Of a DNA stretch of 64,000 nucleotides, positions 11,362 to 20,383 are shown piece after piece (position 1 is the stretch's first letter; the number at the start of each line of letters is the position of its first letter). The translations under genes were made by a program, and so were the position numbers. Below the pieces are notes generated by a model. It saw nothing but the letters and a program-made list of their open reading frames with translations, ran no database searches and was not told the DNA's origin. Source of the DNA: Symbiodinium microadriaticum (lineage: Eukaryota; Sar; Dinophyceae; Suessiales; Symbiodiniaceae); NCBI GenBank assembly GCA_001939145.1, contig LSRX01000587.1, positions 203,095 to 267,094 of the forward strand, written 5' to 3'.

Positions 11362-11424
11362 GATCCAGATTCTGCAACCACCCGAAACACCAAACCTACT
11401 CTCCGAGCCCTGCGTCGCTCCTTG

Positions 11425-11850
11425 GGTTTTGAGGGGTTTGGGGGTTTAGGGGTTGAGGGTTTAGGGTTCAGGGTTCTAGTGGTTTAGGGTTTAGGGTTCA
11501 GGGGCTCAGGGTTTAGGGTCTAGGGGTTTCAGGGGTTTAGGGTTCAGGGTTTAGGGGTTTAGGGGTTTCAGAGGTTTGGGGTTTAGGGTTTAGGGGTTTA
11601 GGGTGCAGAGGTTTATTTAGGGTTTAGGGGTTCAGGGGTTTAGAGTTCAGGGGTTCAGGGGTTTAGGGGTCTAGGGTATAGGGTTCAGGGGTTTGAGTTT
11701 GGGGTTGAGGGTTTTGGGGTTCAGGGGTTTAGGGGTTTATATAGGTGTTTAGGGTTCAGAGGTTCCGGGTTTAGGGTTTAGGGTCTAGAGGTTTAGGGGT
11801 TGGGGTTTACGCTTTAGGGTTTAGGGGTTTAGGGTTTAGGGTGTTACCCT
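11425..11850. repeat. TTTAGGG-type telomere-like block
   Basis: About 425 bp of TTTAGGG variants (TTCAGGG, TTTAGGGG, TCTAGGG), one of the densest G-strand blocks in the window. Confidence 0.9.
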
Positions 11851-12041
11851 ACACCTTGGATCAGATGTGGTTAGCTCTCCAAATGAGTGTTCCGCACTAA
11901 AGGGGTGGAGCGAAAAATGGAGCTTACTTAGATAACTACCCATATTGCAAATCCTAAGCTCCAAACCCTTGAACCCCCAAGCCCGGAAGATTCAAGATCT
12001 TACATAGGCCTTACTTAAACTAGGGTTTAGGGTTTAGGGTT

Positions 12042-12136
12042 TACCTTAACCCCAAAGAACCTACCTTTTTAAGGACTTATATAAAGAAACTATAAGAAGG
12101 AACCCTCAAAAAGCAGGTTATTTGGGGTCCAGGTAG
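12042..12136. mobile_element. Hairpin MITE-like element, family D, copy 1
   Basis: TACCTTAACCCCAAAGAACCTACCTTTTT pairs imperfectly with AAAAAGCAGGTTATTTGGGGTCCAGGTA. The centre is AT-rich (ACTTATATAAAGAAACTAT). It is bounded by TA and inserted at the end of a TTTAGGG run. Confidence 0.7.
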
Positions 12137-12838
12137 GTCTTAAGCCCTAAAGTCCTGAAGCCCAAATCCGACCCAGCCTTCCTGGCAGCACAGGCGTTGC
12201 AGCTGAGCCCCTCACTGGAATATGCCGTCGGCGGCCTCGGTTTCTATTCGGGGCTTCAGCATTCAGGCTGGTGCTTGTTATTTAGGGTTCCGGGCTTCAG
12301 CTGTGTTTTTGCGTTAAGGGAAGGACCTCCTCTAACTCCTCTCCATCCTGTAACCGAAAAGCCGACTATCCATGCGGCGCGTTCTACACTCTTAACCCTA
12401 AGTCTATAAACCGTAAACCCTGGCCGGGTCTTTGTTAGGGCCACGGTCAGCCGATATCCTCAGCCCCCAAGCGCACGCCTCACAGCATCCCAGAAGTGCC
12501 GGAGGACGTTTCCAAGGCTTATATTCAGGTTCAGGGTTTAGGGCTTTCGGGGTTCAGGGGTTAGGGGTTTACTGTTTAGGATTCTGCAACAGATTTATAG
12601 GGCTTAGGTTATGAGGGTTTCAGGTTATGGGGGCTTAGGGTATAGGGTGTAGGACTTATGGACTTTGCAGGCTTAGGGCTTATAGGGCGCAAGGCGTAAG
12701 GGTTTCTCTAGCGTTTAGGGGTTCAGGTTTAGGGTATCAAAAGACCTTAAAAATTCTGCTTTGTCAGGAGCCTGAAGGCTTCGAAACCAACTCTGACGCC
12801 TGCAGATCCGACTCCTGAAAGCCTCATGAACCAGAAAC
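12137..12838. other. Intergenic with TTTAGGG-like words
   Basis: Degenerate TTTAGGG/TTCAGGG words at 12525-12745. The rest is unique-looking. No gene recognised. Confidence 0.4.
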
Positions 12839-12940
12839 GGGAGTTTCCGAAAATAAGGGGTACCTTATTTTGGGGTCCTTGTAATAAGCATCCTACTATT
12901 TGGGGTACTACATTAGGGTCCCCTATTTTCGGAAACCCCC
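12839..12940. repeat. Hairpin element with ~25-bp arms
   Basis: GGGAGTTTCCGAAAATAAGGGG at the left is complementary, with one gap, to CCCCTATTTTCGGAAACCCCC at the right. A second inner repetition of GGGGTAC lies in the loop. Size and layout match the other hairpin elements. Confidence 0.75.
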
Positions 12941-12960
12941 AACTCCAAAACCCTAAACCC

Positions 12961-13116
12961 TACCGGGACCCAAAAGAACCTACCTTTTTAGGGCTCCGTA
13001 CTATGATTTCCTTATATAAGGCCTTAAAAAGGTAGGTTCTTGGGGGGTCTAGGTANCCGTACTATGATTTCCTTATATAAGGCCTTAAAAAGGTAGGTTC
13101 TTGGGGGGTCTAGGTA
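12961..13116. mobile_element. Hairpin MITE-like element, family D, copy 2, with a 60-bp exact duplication around a single N
   Basis: The element 12961-13055 has arms TACCGGGACCCAAAAGAACC / GGTTCTTGGGGGGTCTAGGTA and an AT-rich centre. A single N at 13056 follows, and then 13057-13116 repeats 12996-13055 exactly. The outer flanks are ...CCCTAAACCC on the left and AACCCTAAACCC on the right, so removing the element with one TA restores an uninterrupted CCCTAAA repeat. The duplication is probably an unmerged contig overlap. Confidence 0.8.
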
Positions 13117-13239
13117 AACCCTAAACCCTAAAGCCTCGCAAATCCTAAGCCCTCAAACCTGAGCCCGAAATCCGGTATCCCCAAGCATCCAATAGCCCAG
13201 GCTTACCGGTAGGCCTGTAGCCCCAAACTCTACGAAATG

Positions 13240-13380
13240 GTACTCGTAATCTATTGGCCTAAAAACTTACCAATACTACTTTAGGAACTTAAGGGGTTCC
13301 TTATTATATTATTATGTATGTCGTATAATGGGCCCCAAAACCCTATTCTGATAATGAAGGCCGCCCCTATATTACCTGTA
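13240..13380. mobile_element. MITE-like element, family C, copy 1
   Basis: Shares TTACCAATACTACTTT...GGGGTTCCTTATTATA...CCCCAAAACCCTATTCT with other C copies at 13936, 19900, 20230 and 56336. The inverted repeats are weak in this copy. Confidence 0.5.
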
Positions 13381-13935
13381 GCCCCAAACTCCACGAAATG
13401 GTGCTCGTAGGCTAGGACCGCTTACTTGCAGGACAAAGCCCTTACAGCAGTATAGGCTTTCGGATCCAGTAAACCTGACAGTGCCTTTATATAACCCAAC
13501 TTTCCAGGAACCCTTGTAGAAACCCATTGTGTACCTGTGGCCTTCGGGTGTTTGGTTTCGGCTGTGGCGGGCCTAGGTCATGATTCGCGAGCGCGCGTGC
13601 AATCTCGAAGCGCAGGAGCAGCAGGTGGCGGTCTTAGGGCATTCTGGAAAGGACTCAAAGGTTTCTATTGCGGGGGCGGGTTCTTCTAAAGGTTCTACAA
13701 GGGATCTGTAAGGGTTCTACAAGATTTCTATGCAGGCTTTATGAGGGTGTCCAAGCCAGTCCTTACTAAGGTACTATGTCAGTTGAGCCTCTTTTTTTCC
13801 TAGGGAAGTTCACCTTTTGTGGTGACTGTGATGGTTGCCCCGAACACGAAGCCCGGGGCGCCTTTCACCGCAGGAGTTGTCGATGGCTCCTCACCTCACG
13901 AAGACCCCAAGCCCAGAGATTCCACAGACTCCTGC
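13381..13935. other. Intergenic with GGTTCTACAAGG-type words
   Basis: Repeated GGTTCTACAAG words at about 13685-13735, the reverse complement of a phrase common elsewhere. No gene recognised. Confidence 0.4.
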
Positions 13936-14070
13936 CCCACATATTGTAGGGGCCTAAATAGTTACCAATACTATTTCGGGGGTTCCTCATTCTAATTATA
14001 GTATAATTGCAGTATAATCAGTATAATCCACCCCAAAGCCCTGTTCCAATTATTAAGGCCCCTACCTTAG
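13936..14070. mobile_element. MITE-like element, family C, copy 2
   Basis: The left end TGTAGGGGCCTAAATAGTT pairs with the right end AATTATTAAGGCCCCTACC. The interior carries the family phrase TTACCAATACTATTTCGGGGGTTCC and a (TATAAT)-rich centre. Confidence 0.65.
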
Positions 14071-14179
14071 AACACAAAACAGCATGGAACCCCTGAGCAG
14101 ACACTACTGACAGCGCCCATAGGCGCAGAGCAGCTGACAAGGCACTGGGGCCCTCGCAACGGCCAGCCGGCAGACGAAG

Positions 14180-14232
14180 CTAGGGTTTAGGGTTTGGGGT
14201 TTAGGGTTTAGGGTTTAGGGTTTAGGGTAGAA
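14180..14232. repeat. Near-perfect (TTTAGGG)n run
   Basis: Six to seven units, of which the last four are perfect. The purest interstitial telomere repeat in the left half of the window. Confidence 0.9.
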
Positions 14233-14329
14233 GATTACCTGTCATGTAGGGTTCTCCGTCTTCCAACCGCTTCAACCAGGTACTGTGCTGCAGGCCCCTT
14301 AGGCAACCAAAGTAAGTAGCGGGTGTCGG

Positions 14330-14700
14330 AGCCCTGCTACACCCTTAAACCCTCAACCCTAAACCCTAAAGCCCTGAACCCTATGCCTATACCCTCAACC
14401 CTAAACCCTAAACCCTAAAACCCTCAAGCCTAAACCCTAAACCCTAAGCCGTAAAACCCTCAACTTAAACCCAACAAAGGTCTGAATCTGTTAAGTCTTA
14501 AACCCTAAACCCCCAAATTCTAGGCCCTCAAGCCTCAAACCCTATGTATGTAAACCCTGAAGCTCGAAACCCTGAACCTTAAACCCCAAACTCCTCAACC
14601 CTGAACCGTAAAACCCTAAACCCTAAACTCCTGAACCCTAAAACCCTTAAAAGGAACTCCAAAACTTTTTTAAATGAATCCCAAAACCCTAAAACCTAAA
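14330..14700. repeat. CCCTAAA-type telomere-like block
   Basis: Degenerate CCCTAAA/CCCTCAA/CCCTGAA repeats. Confidence 0.85.
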
Positions 14701-14718
14701 CTCTGAAGCCCTAAACTC

Positions 14719-14946
14719 GTGGGTAGTTCTCTAAATTAAGGTCTCGTTTTAGGCCCCCAACATAGTACGGCACTCTTATGACAAGGACCTTTCAAAGCGA
14801 CCCTAATTTAGAGAACTACCCATATGGTAGCTAAGTGATCATAGAGGATCCTAAAGACGGGCCATGATTGAGAGAAGTACCCATATGGCAAATTAGCAGC
14901 TAAGTGAGCATAGAGGATCCCAAAAAGGTACCCTGATTCAGAGAAC
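14719..14946. mobile_element. Hairpin MITE-like element, family B, with a partial second copy
   Basis: GTGGGTAGTTCTCTAAATTA at 14719 pairs with TAATTTAGAGAACTACCCAT ending at 14825. The interior has the family phrase CCCAACATAGTACGGCACTCTTATGACAAGG. Two further right-end fragments (AGAGAAGTACCCATATGG and TGATTCAGAGAACTA) follow by 14946, giving a staggered tandem of element ends. Confidence 0.75.
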
Positions 14947-14978
14947 TAAACCCTGAACCCTAAACCCTAAAACCTAAA

Positions 14979-15556
14979 GCCCTAAAAAACCCCAAAACCC
15001 TACACCCTAGAACCCTAAACCCCAAAACCCTAAAACCCTAAGCCCTAAAAAACCACAAAACCCTACACCCTAGAACCCTAAACCCCAAAACCCTAAAACC
15101 CTAAGCCCTAAAAAACCACAAAACCCTACACCCTAGAACCCTAAACCCCAAAACCCTAAAACCCTAAGCCCTAAAAAACCACAAAACCCTACACCCTAGA
15201 ACCCTAAACCCCAAAACCCTAAAACCCTAAGCCCTAAAAAACCACAAAACCCTACACCCTAGAACCCTAAACCCCAAAACCCTAAAACCCTAAGCCCTAA
15301 AAAACCACAAAACCCTACACCCTAGAACCCTAAACCCCAAAACCCTAAAACCCTAAGCCCTAAAAAACCACAAAACCCTACACCCTAGAACCCTAAACCC
15401 CAAAACCCTAAAACCCTAAGCCCTAAAAAACCACAAAACCCTACACCCTAGAACCCTAAACCCCAAAACCCTAAAACCCTAAGCCCTAAAAAACCACAAA
15501 ACCCTACACCCTAGAACCCTAAACCCCAAAACCCTAAAACCCTAAGCCCTAAACCC
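14979..15556. repeat. 63-bp tandem array derived from CCCTAAA, ~9 copies
   Basis: The unit from TACACCCTAGAACCC to the next TACACCC is exactly 63 bp (15001, 15064, 15127 ... 15505). Copies are virtually identical from the second onward; the first has CCCCAAAA where the rest have CCACAAAA. The unit is itself telomere-like words, so this is a higher-order repeat. It ends at a single N, so the true copy number is uncertain. Confidence 0.95.
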
Positions 15557-15557
15557 N

Positions 15558-15712
15558 TTCACCGAAACGTGTTGACCTAGTTTTGACTGTAAGTTTGACC
15601 GAGTTCTTTTTTTGAAACCATATTTTGATTCTGGGGCTGGGCTGCTGTGCTGGGCCTGGGCTGGGGCGCCGCTGCTGGGCTGGGCCTGGGCTGGGGTGCC
15701 GTGGTTCAAACG
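15558..15712. repeat. Dispersed repeat J, copy 1
   Basis: TTCACCGAAACGTGTTGACC...GAACCATATTTTGATTCTGGGG followed by GGGCTGG-rich sequence. The same order recurs at 17878-18040, with about 2.2 kb between the copies. Confidence 0.8.
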
Positions 15713-16981
15713 TGAACAACAAGCAAGTAAAAGCTACGCACAGACAGCTGGTAACAAATACATATATCGGCCTCCAAAGGATGCCAAGCCCGCAGGCTTC
15801 GCAGTGATTTGCAGGCATTACACCGTGGGACAGCCCGCCAAACGCACTCGTTCAGCTTCCTCAGGACGGATGAAGAGCGTGAAGCCGCTGTACACAGACT
15901 GAAGCTGTGGTGTTCTGCTTGTGTGCGTTTCCGGACTAAACAGCACATCAGCTTGGTTTCCTGCGATGCAACAAGGTGGTGGTCCCAGCGAGCAATTTAG
16001 TGACGCCATCCTCGCCAACTTCCCGCACAACGTGTCTCGGCTGACGCATGCTGTCATTCTCTAGAAGAGTTTTCATGTTTTCCTTGGAGGGGTGGTGGGC
16101 GATGCACGCGCCCAAAAAATCAGCATTCTGGACTTGCTCAAAAAAATGCCGGAAGTTCGCAAAGCAGGAGAACGTCAACAATGAAGGCAAGCAGTCTTGC
16201 ACGCTTGCACTGTGCGTTTGTGGATCATGTCCGCACACCAACAGGATCTCAGATACGATCGCCGACCAGATGCGGCTCCTCAACATGCCTGAGATAGAAG
16301 CCTGCAGGCCAGCCAGTTTCAGATAGCCGCAGAATCCTCAGCCATCAATACTGCGCAAAGTGGCAACGTACAGTTATGACGCAATACCGATGCAGGAAAC
16401 GTCCGCGCGAGCAGCCCACGCGGACAGTCGCCGCAGGAAAAACAAACCGCGCAAGCTCAACCGTGACAAAGTACTCAAAGTACGGCAGAACGAGCCATGA
16501 GACTCCTTTTGCACCGACCCCGCGAACAACCGTATGCGGGAAAGACTGCGCTTGTCAGATGGATTCATGTTTCTGCAAATTCAGCTTACACCACAACGAC
16601 TCCTTAAGGATGAAGAAGCGTTCCCCGCTGGCGGAGATTGCAGCCGCCCTGCAACACCGCCTGAAGTGGCGACTCAAGCACCCGAGCAAATGGTACCAGG
16701 CACAGACTGACCGGAGAAACAACAAATTTTGCTGGCCCCACTTTTGCAATTTCAGGTGTCGCCAGAAGACTTCCGAGCTGCAGTGAACAAGGCTTGGACT
16801 GGCGGAGGTGCACAGTCTCTGATCTCTTTGCTGCACAGCTGCCTGCAATAGTTCACAAGACTTCTATTACGACCAGACACAGGTATTGGAAAAAAAGCTG
16901 GCCTTGCTTCGTCGGTGCTACTCACTGGAATGCTTCAATGTTGCATTTAACATGACTCGGCACTTCGGACTTATCGCATGA
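15713..16981 (+). pseudogene. Decayed coding region of unknown family
   Basis: Protein-like sequence continues here through stops and frame changes. An early part at 15957-16061 reads QFSDAILANFPHNVSRLTH and ends in TAG. From 16048 to 16851 a single frame holds only three internal stops (TAG 16324, TGA 16498, TGA 16708) in ~268 codons, far fewer than expected by chance. It gives believable peptides: RLRLSDGFMFLQIQLTPQR, LLKDEEAFPAGGDC, QILLAPLLQFQVSPEDFR, AAVNKAWTGGGAQSLISLL. A shift then continues as SQDFYYDQTQVLEKKLALLR up to a TGA at 16979-16981. The trinucleotide palindrome starts 12 bp later. I cannot name the family; a degraded retroelement ORF or a nuclear gene relic are both possible. 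Confidence 0.5.
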
Positions 16982-16992
16982 ACCGTAGCAGT

Positions 16993-16993
16993 A

Positions 16994-17047
<54 letters not shown>

Positions 17048-17181
17048 GGGTAGGGGTAGCGGTAGCGGTAGCGGTAGCGGTAGCGGTAGCGGTAGCGGTA
17101 GCGGCAGTGGTAGTGGTAGTGGTAGTGGTAGTGGTAGTGGTAGTGGTAGTGGTAGTGGTAGTGGTAGTAGTAGTAGTAGTA

Positions 17182-17256
<75 letters not shown>

Positions 17257-17342
17257 TACTACTACCACCACTACCACTACCACTACCACTACCACTGCCG
17301 CTACCGCTACCGCTACCGCTACCGCTACCGCTACCGCTACCC

Positions 17343-17402
<60 letters not shown>
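16993..17402. repeat. ~410-bp imperfect palindrome of compound trinucleotide repeats
   Basis: The left arm (16993-17218), read 5' to 3', is (AGT)n, then GGGGTA, (GCGGTA)n, a GCGGCAGTGGTA step, (GTGGTA)n, and (GTA)n with a GGTGGT interruption. The right arm (17220-17402) is the same series reverse-complemented: (CTA)n, CCACCA interruptions, (CCACTA)n, CACTGCCGC, (TACCGC)n, CCCCTA, (CTA)n. The centre is a single A at 17219. The arms differ in unit number (226 versus 183 bp). Long Val and Tyr frames across it are artefacts. Confidence 0.95.
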
Positions 17403-17439
17403 GTCTGGCCTGGTGTTGATGCACACTACTAGTGCTTGA

Positions 17440-17830
17440 CTGCAGGAACTCTGATATGTGAAGTTTGGGCCTCAAAGAACAAGGGTACTTGAACACATGC
17501 ATGGGAACTTGCTTGACTGCAGGTCTTGGGATGCCATGAATTCTCGAGCTCAGGCAGAGAAGAAAGTTCTGGCCTCAATTGCTTATATTTCGAGTTTAAG
17601 GCTAATGACTTCTGATCCTGAGGTCTCATTCACAATCAAAAAGAGACCTGGGGCCAGAAGGAAGCAATGGCTCCTCTGCCCCTGGCTCAAAAAGAGCTGT
17701 TGTCTTGTGAGAGTGGCTTAAACCTAGGATTTGAAAAACAAGTGGGGAGACCACAACACTGGCTGGCAAGGATGGAGAATTTGGATATCAGGAAGCTCCA
17801 GTTGGTTGACAAGGACCAAATAGGGTTTAG
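17440..17830 (+). pseudogene. Decayed coding fragment, unknown family
   Basis: One frame at about 17535-17670 reads AQAEKKVLASIAYISSLRLM then TSDPEVSFTIKKRPGARRK. After a one-base shift near 17675 a second frame continues as LAQKELLSCESGLNLGFEK, QVGRPQHWLARMENLDIRK and LQLVDKDQ, until TAG at 17820. It may be the continuation of the region at 15713-16981, split by the palindrome. Confidence 0.35.
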
Positions 17831-17877
17831 GTGTAGGGTTTCTAGAAATCGTTAAGGGTTTGGGTGCCAATAAGTTT

Positions 17878-18040
17878 TGGCCGAGTTTTGACCGAAACGT
17901 TTTGACCAATTGTTGACCAAGTTTTTTTTGTTGGAACCATATTTTGAATCTGGGGATGGGCTGGGCTGGCTGGGCTGTGGGCGGGGCTGGGCTGTGGGCT
18001 GTGGGCTGTGGGCTGGGGCTGGGGCTGGAGCTCTGCCACG
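17878..18040. repeat. Dispersed repeat J, copy 2
   Basis: TTTTGACCGAAACGTTTTGACC...GGAACCATATTTTGAATCTGGGG followed by GGGCTGGG/GGGCTGTGGG repeats, the same order and orientation as copy 1. Confidence 0.8.
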
Positions 18041-18770
18041 CATCCAGGAAAGCGTTTTTTGGAGTGCAGCTTGCTCCAAGTCTGAGCCCCAGGGCTGGGC
18101 AGAGCAATGATTCAGGTGGCCCAGCGAGCATATGAGCCATGCAGAAGCTTTAACTAGCTTCCCAAAGAAGACTCTTTATAAGATACTCATGGGTTGCAAC
18201 ATGTTGGACCCAAAGGCCCGTCGGCCAAAGCACTGCCTGTCCGGTAAGATGCGCACCTTTGTGATTTTTGATTTGTGGGTTGACGTGCCCATCCGTGAAG
18301 GCCGTGTGATCTGCTGAGTGCGCTGAGCACCCGAGCATCCCGCGGCTGTTTGTATACATCCTGGACACTGTAACTGTAACGCCAGGGTCTGCCCGTACAT
18401 GGTTGGATCTTTGTGTACCTTGTAACTGTATGAACACGGTAACAGGGTAACGCCGGAGTGGAGATCCGAAGTGGCACAAGGCAATAGAGTCGCGAGTGCA
18501 TCGCGAAAACCTGCTGCAAAGCTCTGTCATTGATCACGTATGCAGTTCGCTCTTCTGCACAGCTCTCTTATGCACATTTCGTTGCTATGTTCTGGTATCA
18601 CCCTGGGTCCCGTTCTCTGACTACGGAGTGCAAGACAATCACATTATGGCCGAGGCACACCGCATCACGACAAGTAGGTTAGCATCAGCTGCTCGGAGAG
18701 TTGCAGAATCCAAGCCTCACAAGGTGCCACAACCCTCACCCTCGGCCCCGCCTCGATGCAGAGTCTAGGG
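18041..18770. other. Non-repetitive sequence, no gene assigned
   Basis: About 700 bp free of telomere-like words, with open frames on both strands (for example 18132-18317 plus). None has a recognisable motif. Confidence 0.4.
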
Positions 18771-18910
18771 CTGGGGGCTGGGGCTGGGGCTGGGGCCGGA
18801 TGGCCAACAGCAACAAGCATTTTTTACTTATTTCTTTCTTGAGAGTTTAGGATTTCGGGTTTAGAGTCTCGGGTTTAGAGTCTAGGGTTTAGAGTTTAGG
18901 GTTTAGAGAC
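18771..18910. repeat. GGGGCT repeat followed by TTTAGAG/TTTAGGG run
   Basis: GGGGCTGGGGCTGG at 18773-18800, then TTTAGAGTCTCGGGTTTAGAG-type units to 18906. Confidence 0.8.
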
Positions 18911-19490
18911 CAAACAAGCAGATGAACCTATACCTGTAATGGTATTGGTTTTCAGAAAACATTTCTGCAGGAAGAAGCTAATAAGTTCAGACTCCGACAA
19001 TTGTGGGACCTAATCAATTTGCAAGTACTTACCCTTCTTGGGTTTATGAGCTTGCCATGGGTGTGTTTGGGGAATGGTTCAGCAGAAAGTACTCCTGCAG
19101 TGCTACGGGTTGAAAGTGGGGACATCGAGCATCCTACAGTTCAAGTCCAGAACTTACCCGTTGGAGTGGCGAACTGACAGATCTCTAAGCCTTTATGACC
19201 CTTAAAACCTTACTGTCTTAGACCCCCAGAAGACTTCCATCCCTACCCAAACTCCACACCCTTAGCCCAAACCCTAGACCGCCTACCATTGTCTCCTTGC
19301 TGAGTCCCTCGAAGAATTGAACTTATGGTGCACAGGCGCTAACGCACTCTCCGGCCACGTAGCACTTTAGCTGCGTACCATCGGAAGAGACTTCAGCAAA
19401 AGAACGTGGCGGAAAGGGAGTGATCCCATGCCATAAAGCTTGGACTCGCTACGCCACAACTTACAAACCGTAGACGCCCCCTTCAACTTT
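18911..19490. other. Intergenic
   Basis: Unique-looking sequence. No gene recognised. Confidence 0.4.
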
Positions 19491-19590
19491 ACTCCCAACC
19501 CTAAACCCAGAAACCGCCAACCCTAAACCTTAAACCCTAAACCGCTAAACCCCTAAACGCCCAACCCTAATCCCAAACCCAATCCCAATG
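19491..19590. repeat. CCCTAAA-type telomere-like block
   Basis: Short degenerate CCCTAAA/CCCCTAAA block. Confidence 0.75.
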
Positions 19591-19692
19591 TTCTACTCCT
19601 GGAGCCCATCCCAAGATCCCCGAGCCTCAGCATTGTCTACTCATTGGCTCCATTGTTGTTCCTTTTTGTGGTTCATATGTAGGATCCTATAA

Positions 19693-20383
19693 GGGTAGTT
19701 CTCTAAAGTAGGGTCCCTTTCTAGGGGAGTACCTTGTTTGTGGTTTCTATTTATTTAGGATCCTGGGCCCTCTAAGGGTTGTTCTCTAAAGTAAGATGAA
19801 TGCCTTTTCTAGGTCCCCAATATAGCACGGCACCCTTATGAAAAGGACCCTGAAAAGGACCCTATTTTTGAGAACTACCCAAAATAATACAATAGGTGCC
19901 GGAAAAAGTAATTACCAATACTGCTGCTGTTTTGGGGTTTCCTTAGTCTACTGTAATATTATACTATTATCTACCCNTGAATGCCTTTTCTAGGTCCCCA
20001 ATATAGCACGGCACCCTTATGAAAAGGACCCTGAAAAGGACCCTATTTTTGAGAACTACCCAAAAAAAAACCCAAACAGGAACAAAAATGGAGCCTATGG
20101 GTAATCACATTATCTTAAGCAAATGCACCCACCCTAAACCCTACATACAGTAATGGAGGTGCCGGGAATACTTAGCAATAGTAGTCCTAGTTGGAAGAAG
20201 AGTCTCATATACCATAAACCCCTATTAGAATAATACAATAGGTGCCGGAAAAAGTAATTACCAATACTGCTGCTGTTTTGGGGTTTCCTTAGTCTACTGT
20301 AATATTATACTATTATCTACCCCCCGCCCCCCCCCCAAAAAAAAAAAAAAAAACTATTCTAATATTAAGGTCCCCGTAGCACC
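19693..20383. mobile_element. Nested family B and C hairpins with duplicated segments around a single N
   Basis: A B left end lies at 19693. A longer B copy (19777-19880, with CAATATAGCACGGCACCCTTATG) is followed by a C segment (19882-19976). After the single N at 19977, 19978-20062 repeats 19798-19882 and 20230-20321 repeats 19882-19976, but the second version carries an extra ~167 bp between them. Either two overlapping contigs or alleles differing by a 167-bp segment were joined, or a real duplication with deletion is present. Confidence 0.65.

Noticed and set aside
14200-14226. True chromosome end
   Set aside because: The perfect TTTAGGG run is only a few units long and lies inside the contig with unrelated sequence on both sides; it is interstitial.
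14979-15556. CRISPR-like array
   Set aside because: The 63-bp units are contiguous identical tandem repeats without unique spacers, and the DNA is eukaryotic.
16918-17502. Long Val/Tyr/Ala frames over the trinucleotide palindrome
   Set aside because: Pure products of GTA/TAC-type repeats read in frame; both strands are open equally.
17640-17700. Relict spliced-leader sequence near CTGGCTCAAAAAG
   Set aside because: Only TGGCTCAA matches the conserved 3' end of the dinoflagellate spliced leader; the upstream CCGTAGCCATTTT part is missing.
19100-19180. Possible tRNA (GTTCAAGTCC resembling a T-loop at ~19139)
   Set aside because: The flanking bases do not form a T-stem, and no acceptor or anticodon stem can be paired at the right distances.
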